31,510 nucleotides of DNA, from assembly GCA_023423275.1 (NCBI GenBank), contig JAFAFW010000011.1:1-31510 (forward strand), written 5' to 3'. Both the position numbers and the translations under genes were made by a program. Shown piece by piece: positions 7,060 through 15,476 of this stretch; within the stretch, counting starts at the first letter, position 1; each line of letters starts with the position of its first letter. The notes under the pieces are model-generated. The model was not told the DNA's origin, made no database searches, and saw only the letters and a program-made list of their open reading frames with translations. The DNA is from Pseudomonadota bacterium (GTDB lineage: Bacteria > Pseudomonadota > Alphaproteobacteria > Rhizobiales > Hyphomicrobiaceae).

Positions 7060-7920
7060 ATGACCCAACCCGCCCAGCCGATCCCGCTTACCTCCTCAAT
7101 CGCCTCCGTCTCGTCCGGTTACGATGCCTGGATCTGCGATGTCTGGGGTGTTCTGCACAACGGTGTCAGAGCTTTCGATGCCGCGGTCCATGCGTGCCGC
7201 CAGTTCAGGCAACACTCCGGTACCGTCCTGTTGCTGACCAATGCGCCGCGGCCAGCCAGCGCCGTGCAAGTGCAGCTCGACAACTTCGGCGTCCCTCGCG
7301 ACAGTTACGACCTTATCGTGACGTCCGGCGATCTCACACGCCATCTGATCAGCAAGGAACCCGGCCGCCGGCTTCTGCATGTCGGGCCCGAGCGTGACCT
7401 TGGCATTTTTGCCGGCCTGGATCCTGATTTCGCAACGGATGACACAGCCGATGTCGTCATCTGCACGGGGCTCCTCAACGATAATGTCGAGACCGCTGCG
7501 AGCTACACCTCCCGTTTCGCACCACTGGTCGAACGCCGCGTGCCGATGATCTGCGCCAATCCGGATCTGGCCGTGGAACGTGGCGAGCGATTGGTCTATT
7601 GCGCGGGCTCTTTGGCCGCCGAATACGAACGGCTCGGCGGTAAAGTGATTTATGCGGGCAAGCCGCATCGTCCCGTCTACGATCTTGCCTTCGAGCAGCT
7701 TGCAGTCGTGCGCGGAACTCCAATTGCGCAGGATCGCATTCTGGCCATCGGCGATGGCCTGAAGACCGATATCCTAGGCGCATCGAATGTCGGACTGGAT
7801 GTTGCGTTCATCGCCAGCGGCGTTCACGTGTCGGGCGGGCTCGACGAAGCAAACCTGGAAACGTTGTTCGCGGGCACCGATATGCACCCGATCGTGGCTC
7901 TCCCTGCATTGGCGTGGTGA
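7060..7920 (+). CDS. HAD superfamily class IIA hydrolase (TIGR01459-like)
   Basis: A 286-residue HAD-IIA phosphatase-like protein. Motif I is W-I-C-D-V-W-G-V-L-H-N-G, with nucleophile Asp27 and the second position changed from Asp to Trp, as usual in this subgroup. Motif II is L-L-T-N-A-P-R. The basic motif lies in Y-A-G-K-P-H-R-P-V-Y and motif IV in A-I-G-D-G-L-K-T-D-I-L-G-A. The cap between motifs II and III is of the C2a type, as in NagD and 4-nitrophenylphosphatase-like enzymes. The layout fits the TIGR01459 family common in alphaproteobacteria, whose physiological substrate is not established. The start ATG at 7060 was chosen because the frame before it overlaps the EAL gene and carries no family sequence. 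Confidence 0.85.
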   Translation: MTQPAQPIPLTSSIASVSSGYDAWICDVWGVLHNGVRAFDAAVHACRQFRQHSGTVLLLTNAPRPASAVQVQLDNFGVPRDSYDLIVTSGDLTRHLISKEPGRRLLHVGPERDLGIFAGLDPDFATDDTADVVICTGLLNDNVETAASYTSRFAPLVERRVPMICANPDLAVERGERLVYCAGSLAAEYERLGGKVIYAGKPHRPVYDLAFEQLAVVRGTPIAQDRILAIGDGLKTDILGASNVGLDVAFIASGVHVSGGLDEANLETLFAGTDMHPIVALPALAW

Positions 7921-8018
7921 CACCCATACGGCAGTGGGCTTGCCCCTGCGGCCGGGCGCAGCCATGTTAGCAAGACGAATGGGCTGACGATAAGCTGGCC
8001 CGTATCGGGAGGACAGAC

Positions 8019-8210
8019 ATGGACTGGGATGATGTCCGGCCCACGCCGGCCAAACAGATCGTGATCGGCGAACCGCTGGGTACCCACTCTGTGAGCGATC
8101 TCCATGAACGTGTCGCAGCACTCGAAGCCGAGTTGCATCGCGTCAAAAGTGAGATCGCCGCCAAGCAGGCTCACGAGCAGACGGCGTCCGCGTTGTTCAA
8201 GAAAATCTGA
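8019..8210 (+). CDS. DUF1192 family small protein
   Basis: A 63-residue protein preceded by a strong GGGAGG ribosome binding site ten bases before ATG. It begins with acidic residues, then has a V-I-G-E-P-L-G turn, a S-V-S-D-L-H-E-R-V-A-A-L-E-A-E-L heptad-like helix and a short alanine-rich tail. Length, the 'S-V-x-E-L-x-x-R-I-x-x-L' pattern and the helical tail match the DUF1192 family, which is widespread in alphaproteobacteria and has no assigned function. The helix (about residues 26-52) is likely a coiled coil. It is 98 bases after the HAD gene on the same strand and convergent with the secreted-protein gene that follows. Confidence 0.85.
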   Translation: MDWDDVRPTPAKQIVIGEPLGTHSVSDLHERVAALEAELHRVKSEIAAKQAHEQTASALFKKI

Positions 8211-8251
8211 TCTCGCGCCGTTCGTCACGTCCATCTTGCGGCTTGGTGCTT

Positions 8252-8920
8252 CTAGGGCGTCGCCACATCGCGGGTGTCCGTGACCCAATCGTTCGGTGTA
8301 CGGCGCGTTGTTTTGGGACTCTTGCTCGCCGCGGACTTGGGCCCTACGGACTGGGGCTTTGCCGCCGCAGGACGTTGCTTCCCCTCGGTAGAGGCTTGAG
8401 CGGTCGTCGTCGGCGCCGGGCGCATGTCCACGGCAAGGCCGAACAGGCGCCATTGCCCGGCCAGGCTCTCGAACAACATGTCGAAACGCACCTGCTCGGG
8501 GCGTGAATCGATGAAGCCCGTCAGCCGCAGACGCCTGTTTTCATCGATGGCTGGGGAACGGACCAGCTTCGGCTCGTAGAACAGAACCGGCGTCAGATCG
8601 AGCTTGCGGCGGCGAAGTGTGGCGAACACCTCAGCCAATCGCGCGGAGGTATTTGCCATCTGGAAACTCGGGACGCCGAGGTCGCGCAACACGGAGTAGT
8701 TTCCCGTTGCGTTGGCTTGCGCAACCGCGAGCAGCGTGGCGCGGATCAAGAGGCTCTGCCGGATTCCGCTCGGAACCTGCAGTGCCTCAGCACTGGCGAC
8801 AGAACCTTGCTTCGCTGACTTTGAAGTTATCTGCGCCACCGCACCAGGGGATCCGATAAAAGACAAAACAAACGCGACGCAAATCGTCAGTCGTCGCACC
8901 CTGAATGCGAGCACCATCAT
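8252..8920 (-). CDS. Secreted protein of unknown function with Ala/Lys/Pro-rich tail
   Basis: A 222-residue protein I do not recognise by name. ATG 8920 follows GAAAGG at a good distance; the TTG three codons earlier was rejected. The N-terminus is a signal peptide with an R-V-R-R-L charged start, a hydrophobic core I-C-V-A-F-V-L-S-F-I-G and an A-V-A-Q cleavage site. The central part (about 45-160) starts with L-L-I-R-A-T-L-L-A-V-A-Q-A-N-A-T-G-N-Y and alternates helix-like and strand-like segments up to G-Q-W-R-L-F-G-L-A-V. That order (helical N-half, F-D-x-L-F strand, W-R-L-F-G-L ending) would suit an NTF2-like fold, but this is inference. The last 60 residues are low-complexity and positively charged. 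It lies 76 bases downstream of the adhesin gene on the same strand. Confidence 0.7.
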   Translation of the reverse strand: MMVLAFRVRRLTICVAFVLSFIGSPGAVAQITSKSAKQGSVASAEALQVPSGIRQSLLIRATLLAVAQANATGNYSVLRDLGVPSFQMANTSARLAEVFATLRRRKLDLTPVLFYEPKLVRSPAIDENRRLRLTGFIDSRPEQVRFDMLFESLAGQWRLFGLAVDMRPAPTTTAQASTEGKQRPAAAKPQSVGPKSAASKSPKTTRRTPNDWVTDTRDVATP

Positions 8921-8954
8921 CGCAGGCAACCTTTCGATTGAAGCAAACCGTCTG

Positions 8955-8981
8955 AGGCGCCCGACTGTGCGTCGAGCGCCT
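8955..8981 (-). terminator. Weak hairpin after the adhesin gene
   Basis: AGGCGC and GCGCCT form six-base arms around a 15-base loop in the short gap between the adhesin stop and the downstream secreted-protein gene. On the - strand the right arm is followed by a mixed sequence with only short T runs. It might weaken read-through, but the arms are short and the loop large, so chance is a real alternative. Confidence 0.2.
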
Positions 8982-8995
8982 TGCGTGCGTTTAAG

Positions 8996-10678
8996 TCACC
9001 AGCTCACCTGGATCCCCGCGCGGCCACCGACCGAGCTTTGCCGGCTGCGGCCACCGTAGGAGTCTTCCTTCACGGTGAAACCGACGCCACCGCTCAGAGC
9101 CCAGCGCTCGCCGGCGCCGAGGAAGTTGTTGCCGAGAACACCAATAGCGGTGAATGCGAGAGCAACATTGTCCTCCCAGACGCCGATGTTGCCCGCGAGG
9201 CCAAACTGCTCGCCTGCGACCAGATCAGGATTTTCCATGGCCATCGCAATCGCGACGCCGCCACCGAACTTGCTCATCTGATTGAACAACATCCCACCAT
9301 CCGAAGCGAGATTACCCGCCGCGTCCGTGGTGACGACTTCAAGCGGCCCCGACTGCCTGTCGCGGCTCAGACCCGACGTGATGCCGGACATCGTGTAGGT
9401 GTTTTCGGACGTGCCGAAGACCTGCTGGTTGGTCAGCGTCGCCGTAGCCCCCGCACCAAACGCTGCTGATCCATCCGGAGCAGCCGACGCATTGTGTCCA
9501 ACGGCGGTACTTGTCACACCTTCCGCGCTCGCACCGGAACCTGTTGCGGTCGCGCCGTAAGCACCCGCATAAGCATCCTCGCCGATGGCAGTCGAATTTG
9601 TGCCCGTCGCTGACGATTCATGGCCGATGGCTACGGAACGGGTGCCACTGGCAGATGAATCACGACCAAGCGCCATCGCGTTGGTGCCGCTTGCCTCCGC
9701 GTCGCTGCCGAGAGCCATGGATCCGAACGCGCTTGCGGAGGCATCCTCGCCAATGGCCGTTGAGTTGGTGCCACTGGCCGACGCTTCATCACCGATCGCT
9801 ATGGAGCGGCTGCCGCTCGCTGCTGCTTCGCGACCCATCGCCGTCGCGTTGGCGCCACTCGCCTCCGCGTCACTCCCAAGAGCCGTCGCTCCGAAAGCGC
9901 TGGCAGAAGCGTCCTCACCGAGCGCCGTCGAATTTGTTCCGCTGGCAGAGGACTCATCACCGATTGCGACTGAGCGGCTGCCGCTCGCTGACGCTTCACG
10001 TCCCAGCGCTGTCGCGTTGGTGCCATTTGCCTCGGCCTCACTGCCAAGAGCCGTGGCGCCAGAGGCCGTTGCGGAGGCATCCTCGCCAATCGCCACGGAA
10101 TTCGTTCCCGTCGCCGAAGACTCGTGCCCAACCGCAACGGACCGGACTCCACTTGCCGACGCCTCTCGTCCCAGCGCAGTTGCGTTGCTGGCGCTGGCGG
10201 AAGCCTCGTCGCCGATCGCAGTTGCTCCGGCAGCCGATGCCGCAGAGTCCGTGCCGACCGCAACGGTATTGTCCGCCGTTGCAGACGCACCGTTACCAAC
10301 CGCCGTGGCATCCTCACCAATAGCTTCCGCTCCGACGCCGATCGCCGTGGTATCCTCTCCACTCGTCCACGAATACGTGCCGACTGCCGTAGAGCCGTCC
10401 CCTTCCGCATGCGAATGATGGCCGACAGCGGTGGCCTCTTCGCCGGAAGAGACTGCGTTGGTTCCGCAAGCCGTCCCGGTTTCAGCCGTCGTCGAAGCGC
10501 CACCATCGTTGGTGCCGTCGTCATCCTGAAGACATTCGAACCCCGGCCCGCCAGCAAGCGCAGGCGTGATACCACCGATGCTGATCGACAGCGCGAGTAC
10601 GCTGGCAGCCGCACTTACGCCGGCCAAAAATACTTTCCGTCGCCGACGCTCCGGCAACGTTTCGAACGTGAGAGTCAT
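8996..10678 (-). CDS. YadA-like trimeric autotransporter adhesin, stalk-poor
   Basis: A 560-residue type Vc secretion protein. ATG 10678 follows AGGGGG; the longer frame upstream is rejected. Residues 1-42 form an extended signal peptide (R-R-R-R-K start, G-I-T-P-A-L-A end). Residues about 72-411 are YadA-head repeats of 14 residues, each carrying A-x-A-x-G or A-L-G/A-I-G cores. A neck follows (about 418-460, with Q-Q-V-F-G-T, Y-T-M-S-G-I-T-S and V-T-T-D-A-A-G-N-L-A-S-D-G-G). The YadA anchor (about 465-560) has four amphipathic strands and ends in Trp, as outer-membrane beta-barrel strands should. Almost no coiled-coil stalk separates neck from barrel, so the head would sit close to the outer membrane. 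Expected role: trimeric adhesion or autoaggregation. The ligand is unknown. Confidence 0.9.
   Translation of the reverse strand: MTLTFETLPERRRRKVFLAGVSAAASVLALSISIGGITPALAGGPGFECLQDDDGTNDGGASTTAETGTACGTNAVSSGEEATAVGHHSHAEGDGSTAVGTYSWTSGEDTTAIGVGAEAIGEDATAVGNGASATADNTVAVGTDSAASAAGATAIGDEASASASNATALGREASASGVRSVAVGHESSATGTNSVAIGEDASATASGATALGSEAEANGTNATALGREASASGSRSVAIGDESSASGTNSTALGEDASASAFGATALGSDAEASGANATAMGREAAASGSRSIAIGDEASASGTNSTAIGEDASASAFGSMALGSDAEASGTNAMALGRDSSASGTRSVAIGHESSATGTNSTAIGEDAYAGAYGATATGSGASAEGVTSTAVGHNASAAPDGSAAFGAGATATLTNQQVFGTSENTYTMSGITSGLSRDRQSGPLEVVTTDAAGNLASDGGMLFNQMSKFGGGVAIAMAMENPDLVAGEQFGLAGNIGVWEDNVALAFTAIGVLGNNFLGAGERWALSGGVGFTVKEDSYGGRSRQSSVGGRAGIQVSW
9446..10465 (-). 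repeat. Tandem YadA-head repeats with a 56-residue super-period
   Basis: About 24 units of 14 residues (42 bases) are in tandem. Four consecutive units form a higher-order block of 56 residues (168 bases), with cores A-I-G-E-D-A, A-L-G-S-D-A, A-L-G-R-E-A and A-I-G-D-E-S in that order. The block is seen about three times with near-identical wording, and degenerate units flank both ends. The conservation of the super-period at DNA level suggests recent expansion by recombination between repeats. Confidence 0.85.
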
Positions 10679-10856
10679 GGTGCCCCCTGTCTTTGCAACT
10701 GCAAATTGCAGCGCAACGGCAATGAGGCAAAGCATGCTATTTTTGGTGATAAAATCGCAACATATCAGCGATTGTCTAATTTATTGTTTTATAAACAGTT
10801 GGTTCTTTGAATCCTTCCTTCTGTGTATTTCGCATATTTCCGGCACAAACGTCCCG
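10679..10856 (-). promoter_or_regulatory. AT-rich promoter region of the adhesin gene
   Basis: The 178 bases between the oxidoreductase stop and the adhesin start contain an unusually AT-rich core (about 10738-10835, with TTTATAAAAC and AATAAATTAG on the - strand). This contrasts with GC-rich surroundings and fits a promoter or a nucleoid-protein-silenced region upstream of a surface adhesin. I cannot fix -35/-10 boxes with confidence, and I see no clear intrinsic terminator for the operon that ends at 10857. Confidence 0.35.
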
Positions 10857-11843
10857 TCAGCGCAGTACGACAGGCCCACCGCATCGCGCTGATTCGTAGG
10901 CGGCATCTATGATTTCAAGGGTCGCTGCGATCTCAGACAGGCCCGTCAAGGGCTGCCGACCGAGCCTCACGTCCTCGACGCTCCGCACGACATAGTCTGC
11001 ATAGTACTCGTCAGAATCGTAGGATACCGGAATGCGCTGGACGGGACTCCCGGGCGCCCGGATCGCTAACCCCTCAGGCTCGGATTCGAGATGCGTCCCT
11101 GCCCGCCCGATCATCGACACGCGGAACTCACGCTTGGGTGGCATGTCCGGGAAGCGATAACCGACGTCGATGGAGGACAGCGCACCGTTGCGGTGCTGGA
11201 TTGAGATCATCCCGCGATCCTCCACGGCACGCCCATGCAGCAGGCTGCTCGTCCGGCAGAACACCGACGCAACAGGACTGCCCGTCAGCACCAGAGCCAG
11301 GTCGATAAAATGCACCGAAAGGTTCATGATCGAGCCGCCGCCACCCAGATCGGGATCCAGCGCCCAGCCGCAACCGGCGCGCTCATAGCGCTCGGGCGGC
11401 CCGGCGATGAACCGGAACGACACGTCGATGGCCGGATCGCGCTCGGCCTGCGCCATCAGGCTTTTGCCGATAGCCGCCACGCGCTGCACCAGCGGCACCG
11501 ATACATAGGTCCCCGCCTTTCCCGCGGCGTCGCGCACTTTTGCAATATCGGTCGCCGTCTTGGCGCACGGCTTTTCCAGGCACATCGGCAGACCACGCGC
11601 GATCACGGCAAGCGCCAGATCGGGGGCTTTTGCCGGTGGACCAAACACGAAAGCCAGATCCAGGTCGGCAGCCAGCAACTCATCGAGCCCGACGTAGGCT
11701 TTGCCACCGTAGCGCTGAGCCAGATCGGCGGCCGCCTGCGGGTTCTCGTCCCACGTCGCCACAACTTGCGCGCCCGCCTTGGCGAAACCCGGCTCGTACA
11801 ACGGCACGTGCCAGTGCGAAGCGCCGATCACCGCGATTTTCAT
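10857..11843 (-). CDS. Gfo/Idh/MocA-family NAD(P)-dependent oxidoreductase
   Basis: A 328-residue protein with an N-terminal Rossmann fold (K-I-A-V-I-G-A-S-H-W-H at 2-12; the last G of the usual GxGxxG is replaced by H-W-H). The family E-K-P motif is at 90-92 (C-L-E-K-P-C-A-K-T). The C-terminal alpha/beta domain contains G-G-G-S-I-M-N-L-S-V-H-F-I-D, whose His is usually catalytic in this family (normally D-x-G-x-H-x-x-D). Members oxidise or reduce hydroxyls on sugars, inositols and related polyols. The gene overlaps the ABC ATPase gene by four bases (ATGA), so it is translationally coupled as the last gene of the IclR-ABC operon. It is therefore likely the first enzyme acting on the imported compound. 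The substrate is not deducible. Confidence 0.85.
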   Translation of the reverse strand: MKIAVIGASHWHVPLYEPGFAKAGAQVVATWDENPQAAADLAQRYGGKAYVGLDELLAADLDLAFVFGPPAKAPDLALAVIARGLPMCLEKPCAKTATDIAKVRDAAGKAGTYVSVPLVQRVAAIGKSLMAQAERDPAIDVSFRFIAGPPERYERAGCGWALDPDLGGGGSIMNLSVHFIDLALVLTGSPVASVFCRTSSLLHGRAVEDRGMISIQHRNGALSSIDVGYRFPDMPPKREFRVSMIGRAGTHLESEPEGLAIRAPGSPVQRIPVSYDSDEYYADYVVRSVEDVRLGRQPLTGLSEIAATLEIIDAAYESARCGGPVVLR

Positions 11844-12718
11844 GTCACCGCCTTGAGGTTACCCGCAAACCCGCCGCGCGAGCCGTGCAGCACGCCACGA
11901 TCCAGGAAGATGTTCGTAATCAGGTCACTGGCTTCCGCGAAGCCGGGCAGCCGCCGCCCATCGAGCCCGCGCGGACGCGGCAGGTCGATGTCGACGATGC
12001 GGTCCACCTTGCCGGGACGTGGCGACATGACGATCACGCGGTCCGCCAGCAGCACCGCCTCATCAATCGAATGCGTGATGAACAGCACCGTCTTGCGCGA
12101 CGACAGCCACAGATCCTCCAGGTCGATCCGCATCTGCTCGCGTGTCAGGGCGTCGAGAGCACCGAACGGCTCATCCATCAGCAGCAGATGCGGATCGTGC
12201 ACCAGAGCGCGCACGATGGACGCGCGCTGACGCATGCCACCGGACAACTCGCGCGGATAGGCGTTGCAGAAATCTCCGAGACCCACTGCTGTCAGCAGAG
12301 CGCGTGCGCGGGCTTCATAGGGTGCCGGATCGATGCCGCGCATTTCGAGTTGCAACAGAACGTTGCCAAGCACCGTGCGCCAGTCGAGCAGGATCGGCGA
12401 CTGAAACACGATGCCGACATCCGTAAACGGCCCCGACACCGGCTTGTCGCCGATATGGATACTTCCGGTTGTCGCCGGAATGAGCCCGGCAACGAGACGC
12501 ATCAGCGTACTTTTCCCGCAACCGGACGGTCCGACGACAGCCAGGAACTCACCATCGCCGACGGAAAGATCCACCTCATCCAGCGCGCGAACCTGGGTCG
12601 AGCCGCGTCGAAAAATCTTCGAGACGCCCGCGATATCGATGGCCTTCGCCGAACCGGAAGCATGTGGCCCGGCTCCTTCCGGAGCCGAGCTGGCCAGAGT
12701 GAGACGTGCACCGCTCAT
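11840..12718 (-). CDS. ABC transporter ATP-binding protein (SsuB/TauB-type)
   Basis: A 292-residue nucleotide-binding subunit. It has Walker A G-P-S-G-C-G-K-S-T (63-71), the Q-loop in I-V-F-Q-S-P, the signature L-S-G-G-M-R-Q-R, Walker B L-L-L-M-D-E-P followed by F-G-A-L-D, and the switch His in F-I-T-H-S. The M-R-Q-R signature and F-G-A-L-D D-loop are characteristic of the nitrate/sulfonate/taurine/thiamine-precursor class. About 25 extra residues precede the domain. It overlaps the binding-protein gene by four bases upstream and the oxidoreductase gene by four bases downstream. It powers import through the permease at 13732. Confidence 0.92.
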   Translation of the reverse strand: MSGARLTLASSAPEGAGPHASGSAKAIDIAGVSKIFRRGSTQVRALDEVDLSVGDGEFLAVVGPSGCGKSTLMRLVAGLIPATTGSIHIGDKPVSGPFTDVGIVFQSPILLDWRTVLGNVLLQLEMRGIDPAPYEARARALLTAVGLGDFCNAYPRELSGGMRQRASIVRALVHDPHLLLMDEPFGALDALTREQMRIDLEDLWLSSRKTVLFITHSIDEAVLLADRVIVMSPRPGKVDRIVDIDLPRPRGLDGRRLPGFAEASDLITNIFLDRGVLHGSRGGFAGNLKAVT

Positions 12719-13692
12719 TGCTGCGGCAAGAAGCTATAGTTGTAGTGATCGGCGTTGGCCGCCTCGGTCTTCAGACCCTGGTACTGCTTCAGGATATCGA
12801 GCGTCTGATCCCAATAGGATGCCGACGCCAAGCCGAAGGGCATCTTGCTTCCGTCCGGCGGCGGCACCAGCTTGGTGCTGGCTTCAAGCTGCGCGCGCAG
12901 GATGTCTTTGTTGATGCCGGGCTTGGCTTCCGCCGCCGCCTCGACTGCCGCTGCTGGGTCCTGCATCGCGGCTTCCCAACTGCGGATCGTCGCCTTGACG
13001 AAGCGCCGGACCAGATCCGGATTGTCCTTCATCACCTTGTCGTTCGTGAAGGCGCTGACGGTCATGGTGTTGAAGTTGTTGTCCGCGAACCGGATCACGC
13101 TGACTTTGGTGCCCTTGTTCTGGATGGTGACGGCCTGATCGTCGATGCCGCCGAGCAGACAGTCCGTCCGTCCGTCGAGCACCGCCAGCGGCTTGGACGC
13201 CGGGTCCATGAATACCAGTGTGATCTTGCTGACATCCAGCTTATTGGCCCCAACCAGACCCGGCCACATCTGATGCAATGCGTCGCCAGCCGTGACGGCA
13301 ACTTTCTTGCCGTAGAGATCCGCCAGCGTTTTGACATTCTTGTCCTCACGGCACGTGACACTCAGGTTCGACGTACGGAAGATCGACAGGATCACCGCGA
13401 CGGGCGCACCCTTCGCGCGACCGGCGATCACCGCGCCGGCATCGGCGAGTCCGAACGTGTCGTCACCATTGGCGACGAGTTGAACAGCAGCGCCTGAACC
13501 GCGCCCTTCGTTGATCGTCAGGTCGATGCCCTCATCCTTGTAATACCCGCGCTTGACGCCGAGGTAGTACGGCGGATGCTGACCGATCAGCACCCAGTTG
13601 AGACGCAGACTGGCTTTGTCCTGCGCGGCCGCAGGGATGGCGGGAGCACTCAACGCTCCCAGCGCGAATACGAGTGCGAGCAGTTTCTTCAT
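12715..13692 (-). CDS. ABC transporter periplasmic binding protein (NMT1/SsuA-like)
   Basis: A 325-residue protein behind a strong GGAGG. It has a clear signal peptide (M-K-K-L-L-A-L-V-F-A-L-G, ending A-A-A-Q near residue 24). The mature part starts with L-R-L-N-W-V-L-I-G-Q-H-P-P-Y-Y-L-G-V-K-R-G-Y-Y, the typical strand-helix opening of the NMT1/THI5-like family that also includes SsuA and TauA. A G-S-G-A-A-V-Q-L-V-A ligand-loop region follows. The members bind pyrimidine precursors, sulfonates, nitrate or aromatic acids; the ligand here cannot be read from sequence. It is between the permease (39-base gap) and the ATPase (4-base overlap) in one operon. Confidence 0.9.
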   Translation of the reverse strand: MKKLLALVFALGALSAPAIPAAAQDKASLRLNWVLIGQHPPYYLGVKRGYYKDEGIDLTINEGRGSGAAVQLVANGDDTFGLADAGAVIAGRAKGAPVAVILSIFRTSNLSVTCREDKNVKTLADLYGKKVAVTAGDALHQMWPGLVGANKLDVSKITLVFMDPASKPLAVLDGRTDCLLGGIDDQAVTIQNKGTKVSVIRFADNNFNTMTVSAFTNDKVMKDNPDLVRRFVKATIRSWEAAMQDPAAAVEAAAEAKPGINKDILRAQLEASTKLVPPPDGSKMPFGLASASYWDQTLDILKQYQGLKTEAANADHYNYSFLPQQ

Positions 13693-13731
13693 CGTTTCCT
13701 CCAGTCATTGGGCCCTTCAGGGCTTTTCTTT

Positions 13732-14586
13732 TCAATTCAGTCCGGCCGAACCATCTTTGCCTTGCGACACGTGCCAGGGAATAGCGACACGCTCCAACAC
13801 CTCAACCAGATAGTAGATGGCCAGCCCCGCCAGCGAGAGCAGGATGATCGCTGCGAACACCTTGGGCGTTTCGATAAAGCCGTTGTATTCGAGAATGAGA
13901 TAGCCGAGACCGGCATCGGAGCCGACGAACTCGGCGACAACAGCAGCGGTCGCCGCCAGCGCCGCACCGACCTTCAACCCGGTGAAGATGTGCGGCAGCG
14001 ACTGCGGCAGACGGATCTTGAGGAACATCTTCCACGGGCCCGCACCGGTGGAACGCGCGAAGTCCTCCACGTCATCGTCGAGCGAGCGAAACCCGGCGAT
14101 CGCGCTGATCACGATCGGGAAGAACGAGAGCAAAAACACCAGCATCACCTTCGGCAAGAAACCGAATCCGAACCACACGATCATCAGCGGCGCGATGGCG
14201 ATCTTCGGGATGATCTGGAAGACGACCAGCAGCGGATAGAGCGTCGTCTGCACGAAGCGCGAAAACGCGATCATCAACGCGAGCGGCACGCTGACCAGCA
14301 CGGCGATGATGTAGCCGACGACGATGATCTGCAGCGTCACCAGCGTATTCTGCAGCATACGCCAGGGTTGCGACAGGAAGCCTTCCCACACATCCGTCGG
14401 CGCCGGAAGCAGATACAGCGGAATGGCGAACAGCCGTACTGCTCCTTCCCACAACCCCAACAGCAAAAGAAACACGATGATAACGTTGCGATTGCGTCCG
14501 GCACTGCGCGCTGCCCGCGACAACCACCCGGGCTTTTCCGAACCCGTCTCGCCGTCAACACGGTTATTCTGATCGGCAACGCTCAT
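13732..14586 (-). CDS. ABC transporter permease (SsuC/TauC-type)
   Basis: A 284-residue integral membrane protein with a roughly 35-residue cytoplasmic N-terminus and about six hydrophobic helices; the first is I-I-V-F-L-L-L-L-G-L-W-E. The EAA-type coupling loop is recognisable at I-P-K-I-A-I-A-P-L-M-I-V-W-F-G-F-G, typical of the BPD_transp_1 permeases of the sulfonate/taurine/nitrate group. It overlaps the IclR regulator gene by four bases at its start (14583-14586) and is followed by the binding-protein gene. A homodimer of it would form the pore with two copies of the ATPase. Confidence 0.92.
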   Translation of the reverse strand: MSVADQNNRVDGETGSEKPGWLSRAARSAGRNRNVIIVFLLLLGLWEGAVRLFAIPLYLLPAPTDVWEGFLSQPWRMLQNTLVTLQIIVVGYIIAVLVSVPLALMIAFSRFVQTTLYPLLVVFQIIPKIAIAPLMIVWFGFGFLPKVMLVFLLSFFPIVISAIAGFRSLDDDVEDFARSTGAGPWKMFLKIRLPQSLPHIFTGLKVGAALAATAAVVAEFVGSDAGLGYLILEYNGFIETPKVFAAIILLSLAGLAIYYLVEVLERVAIPWHVSQGKDGSAGLN

Positions 14587-15428
14587 TCGGCCGCCTGCTT
14601 TCTCGATGCATGCCGGACACCCGGACGCGACTCATAGGTGTCGATGCGCTGATGCGTGCGAACCCGCCAGATTTCCTCCAGATCGGAGGCAGCCGCACGC
14701 AGATGCCCGACGAGTTCATCATACCGCGCCGGGTGAATTCGCGTCACCGGCCCCGCGATACTGACAGTTCCGGCAACACGCGCGTCCGGTTCGGATCGTG
14801 CCCGGAACACCACCGCAATCGCGCCGATGCCGGGCTCGGCTTCCTCTTCCGCAGTGGCAAATCCACGGACCCGCGTTTCTCCCAGACGCCGCTTGAGTTC
14901 CAAGAGGTTTTTCGCTGCCCGCGGCCCAACCCGCAAATGGCGAGAAAAATCGCTCGCCGACACGATGCGGACGGCTTCGCTCTCGGGCAACGTCGCGAGC
15001 CACGCTTTCCCGGTCGCGGTGGCATGAAGGGCGACTTCCTGGCCCATATCGGCATCGTAACGCAGACCCGTGGTCGCGCCTTGCGCCTTGGCGACCCAGG
15101 TCAAGCCCTCGCCTTCGGCAACGGCCAGCCGGCAATATTCATGGGTGCGCGCGGCGAGCTTATCCAGCACATCCTGCACGACATCCGTAACGACCCGCAC
15201 GTCAAGATCGTGAAAGGCCAGCGTCGCGATGCGCAACGAGAGCATGTAATTGTGCGTATCCGGATCCTGCACCACCCAGCCGTGCTCGACCAGCGTCGTC
15301 AGCAGGCGATGCGATGCACTTTTCGGCATCGAGACCCGTTCGGCCACATCGCCGAGTTCAAGCCCGCCAACGGCGCCCGCGAGGCACTCGACGATATGCA
15401 GACAACGGCTGACCGCAGCAACTGTCAC
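14583..15428 (-). CDS. IclR-family transcriptional regulator
   Basis: A 281-residue regulator starting at GTG 15428, with AAGGA upstream. The N-terminal winged helix-turn-helix (about 1-62) has the family's L-x-x-V-A-E-R-V-S-M-P-K-S-A-S-H-R-L-L-T-T-L recognition segment. The C-terminal effector domain (about 75-255) contains Y-D-A-D-M-G-Q-E-V-A-L-H-A-T-A-T-G-K-A-W-L-A, the usual start of the ligand pocket, and G-F-A-T-A-E-E-E followed by G-I-G-A-I-A-V. It is the first gene of the ABC operon and divergent from the gene at 15547. It probably controls both directions by binding the substrate or its first metabolite. The extra 25-residue tail is polar and of no obvious role. Confidence 0.9.
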   Translation of the reverse strand: MTVAAVSRCLHIVECLAGAVGGLELGDVAERVSMPKSASHRLLTTLVEHGWVVQDPDTHNYMLSLRIATLAFHDLDVRVVTDVVQDVLDKLAARTHEYCRLAVAEGEGLTWVAKAQGATTGLRYDADMGQEVALHATATGKAWLATLPESEAVRIVSASDFSRHLRVGPRAAKNLLELKRRLGETRVRGFATAEEEAEPGIGAIAVVFRARSEPDARVAGTVSIAGPVTRIHPARYDELVGHLRAAASDLEEIWRVRTHQRIDTYESRPGVRHASRKQAAE

Positions 15429-15476
15429 GATATGGCGTTTCCTTGTCGCCTCTTTTTGCTTGGCAACTTATGCGCA

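Noticed and set aside
9585..10418. Long + strand open frame (277 codons) antisense to the adhesin head
   Set aside because: It is the regular mirror of the 42-base repeats, rich in Ala, Pro and Ser, with no signal, motif or ribosome binding site of its own; the - strand frame has a full YadA architecture.
9446..10465. Regularly spaced repeats resembling a CRISPR array
   Set aside because: The units are contiguous 42-base coding repeats in frame without unique spacers; they encode YadA head motifs.
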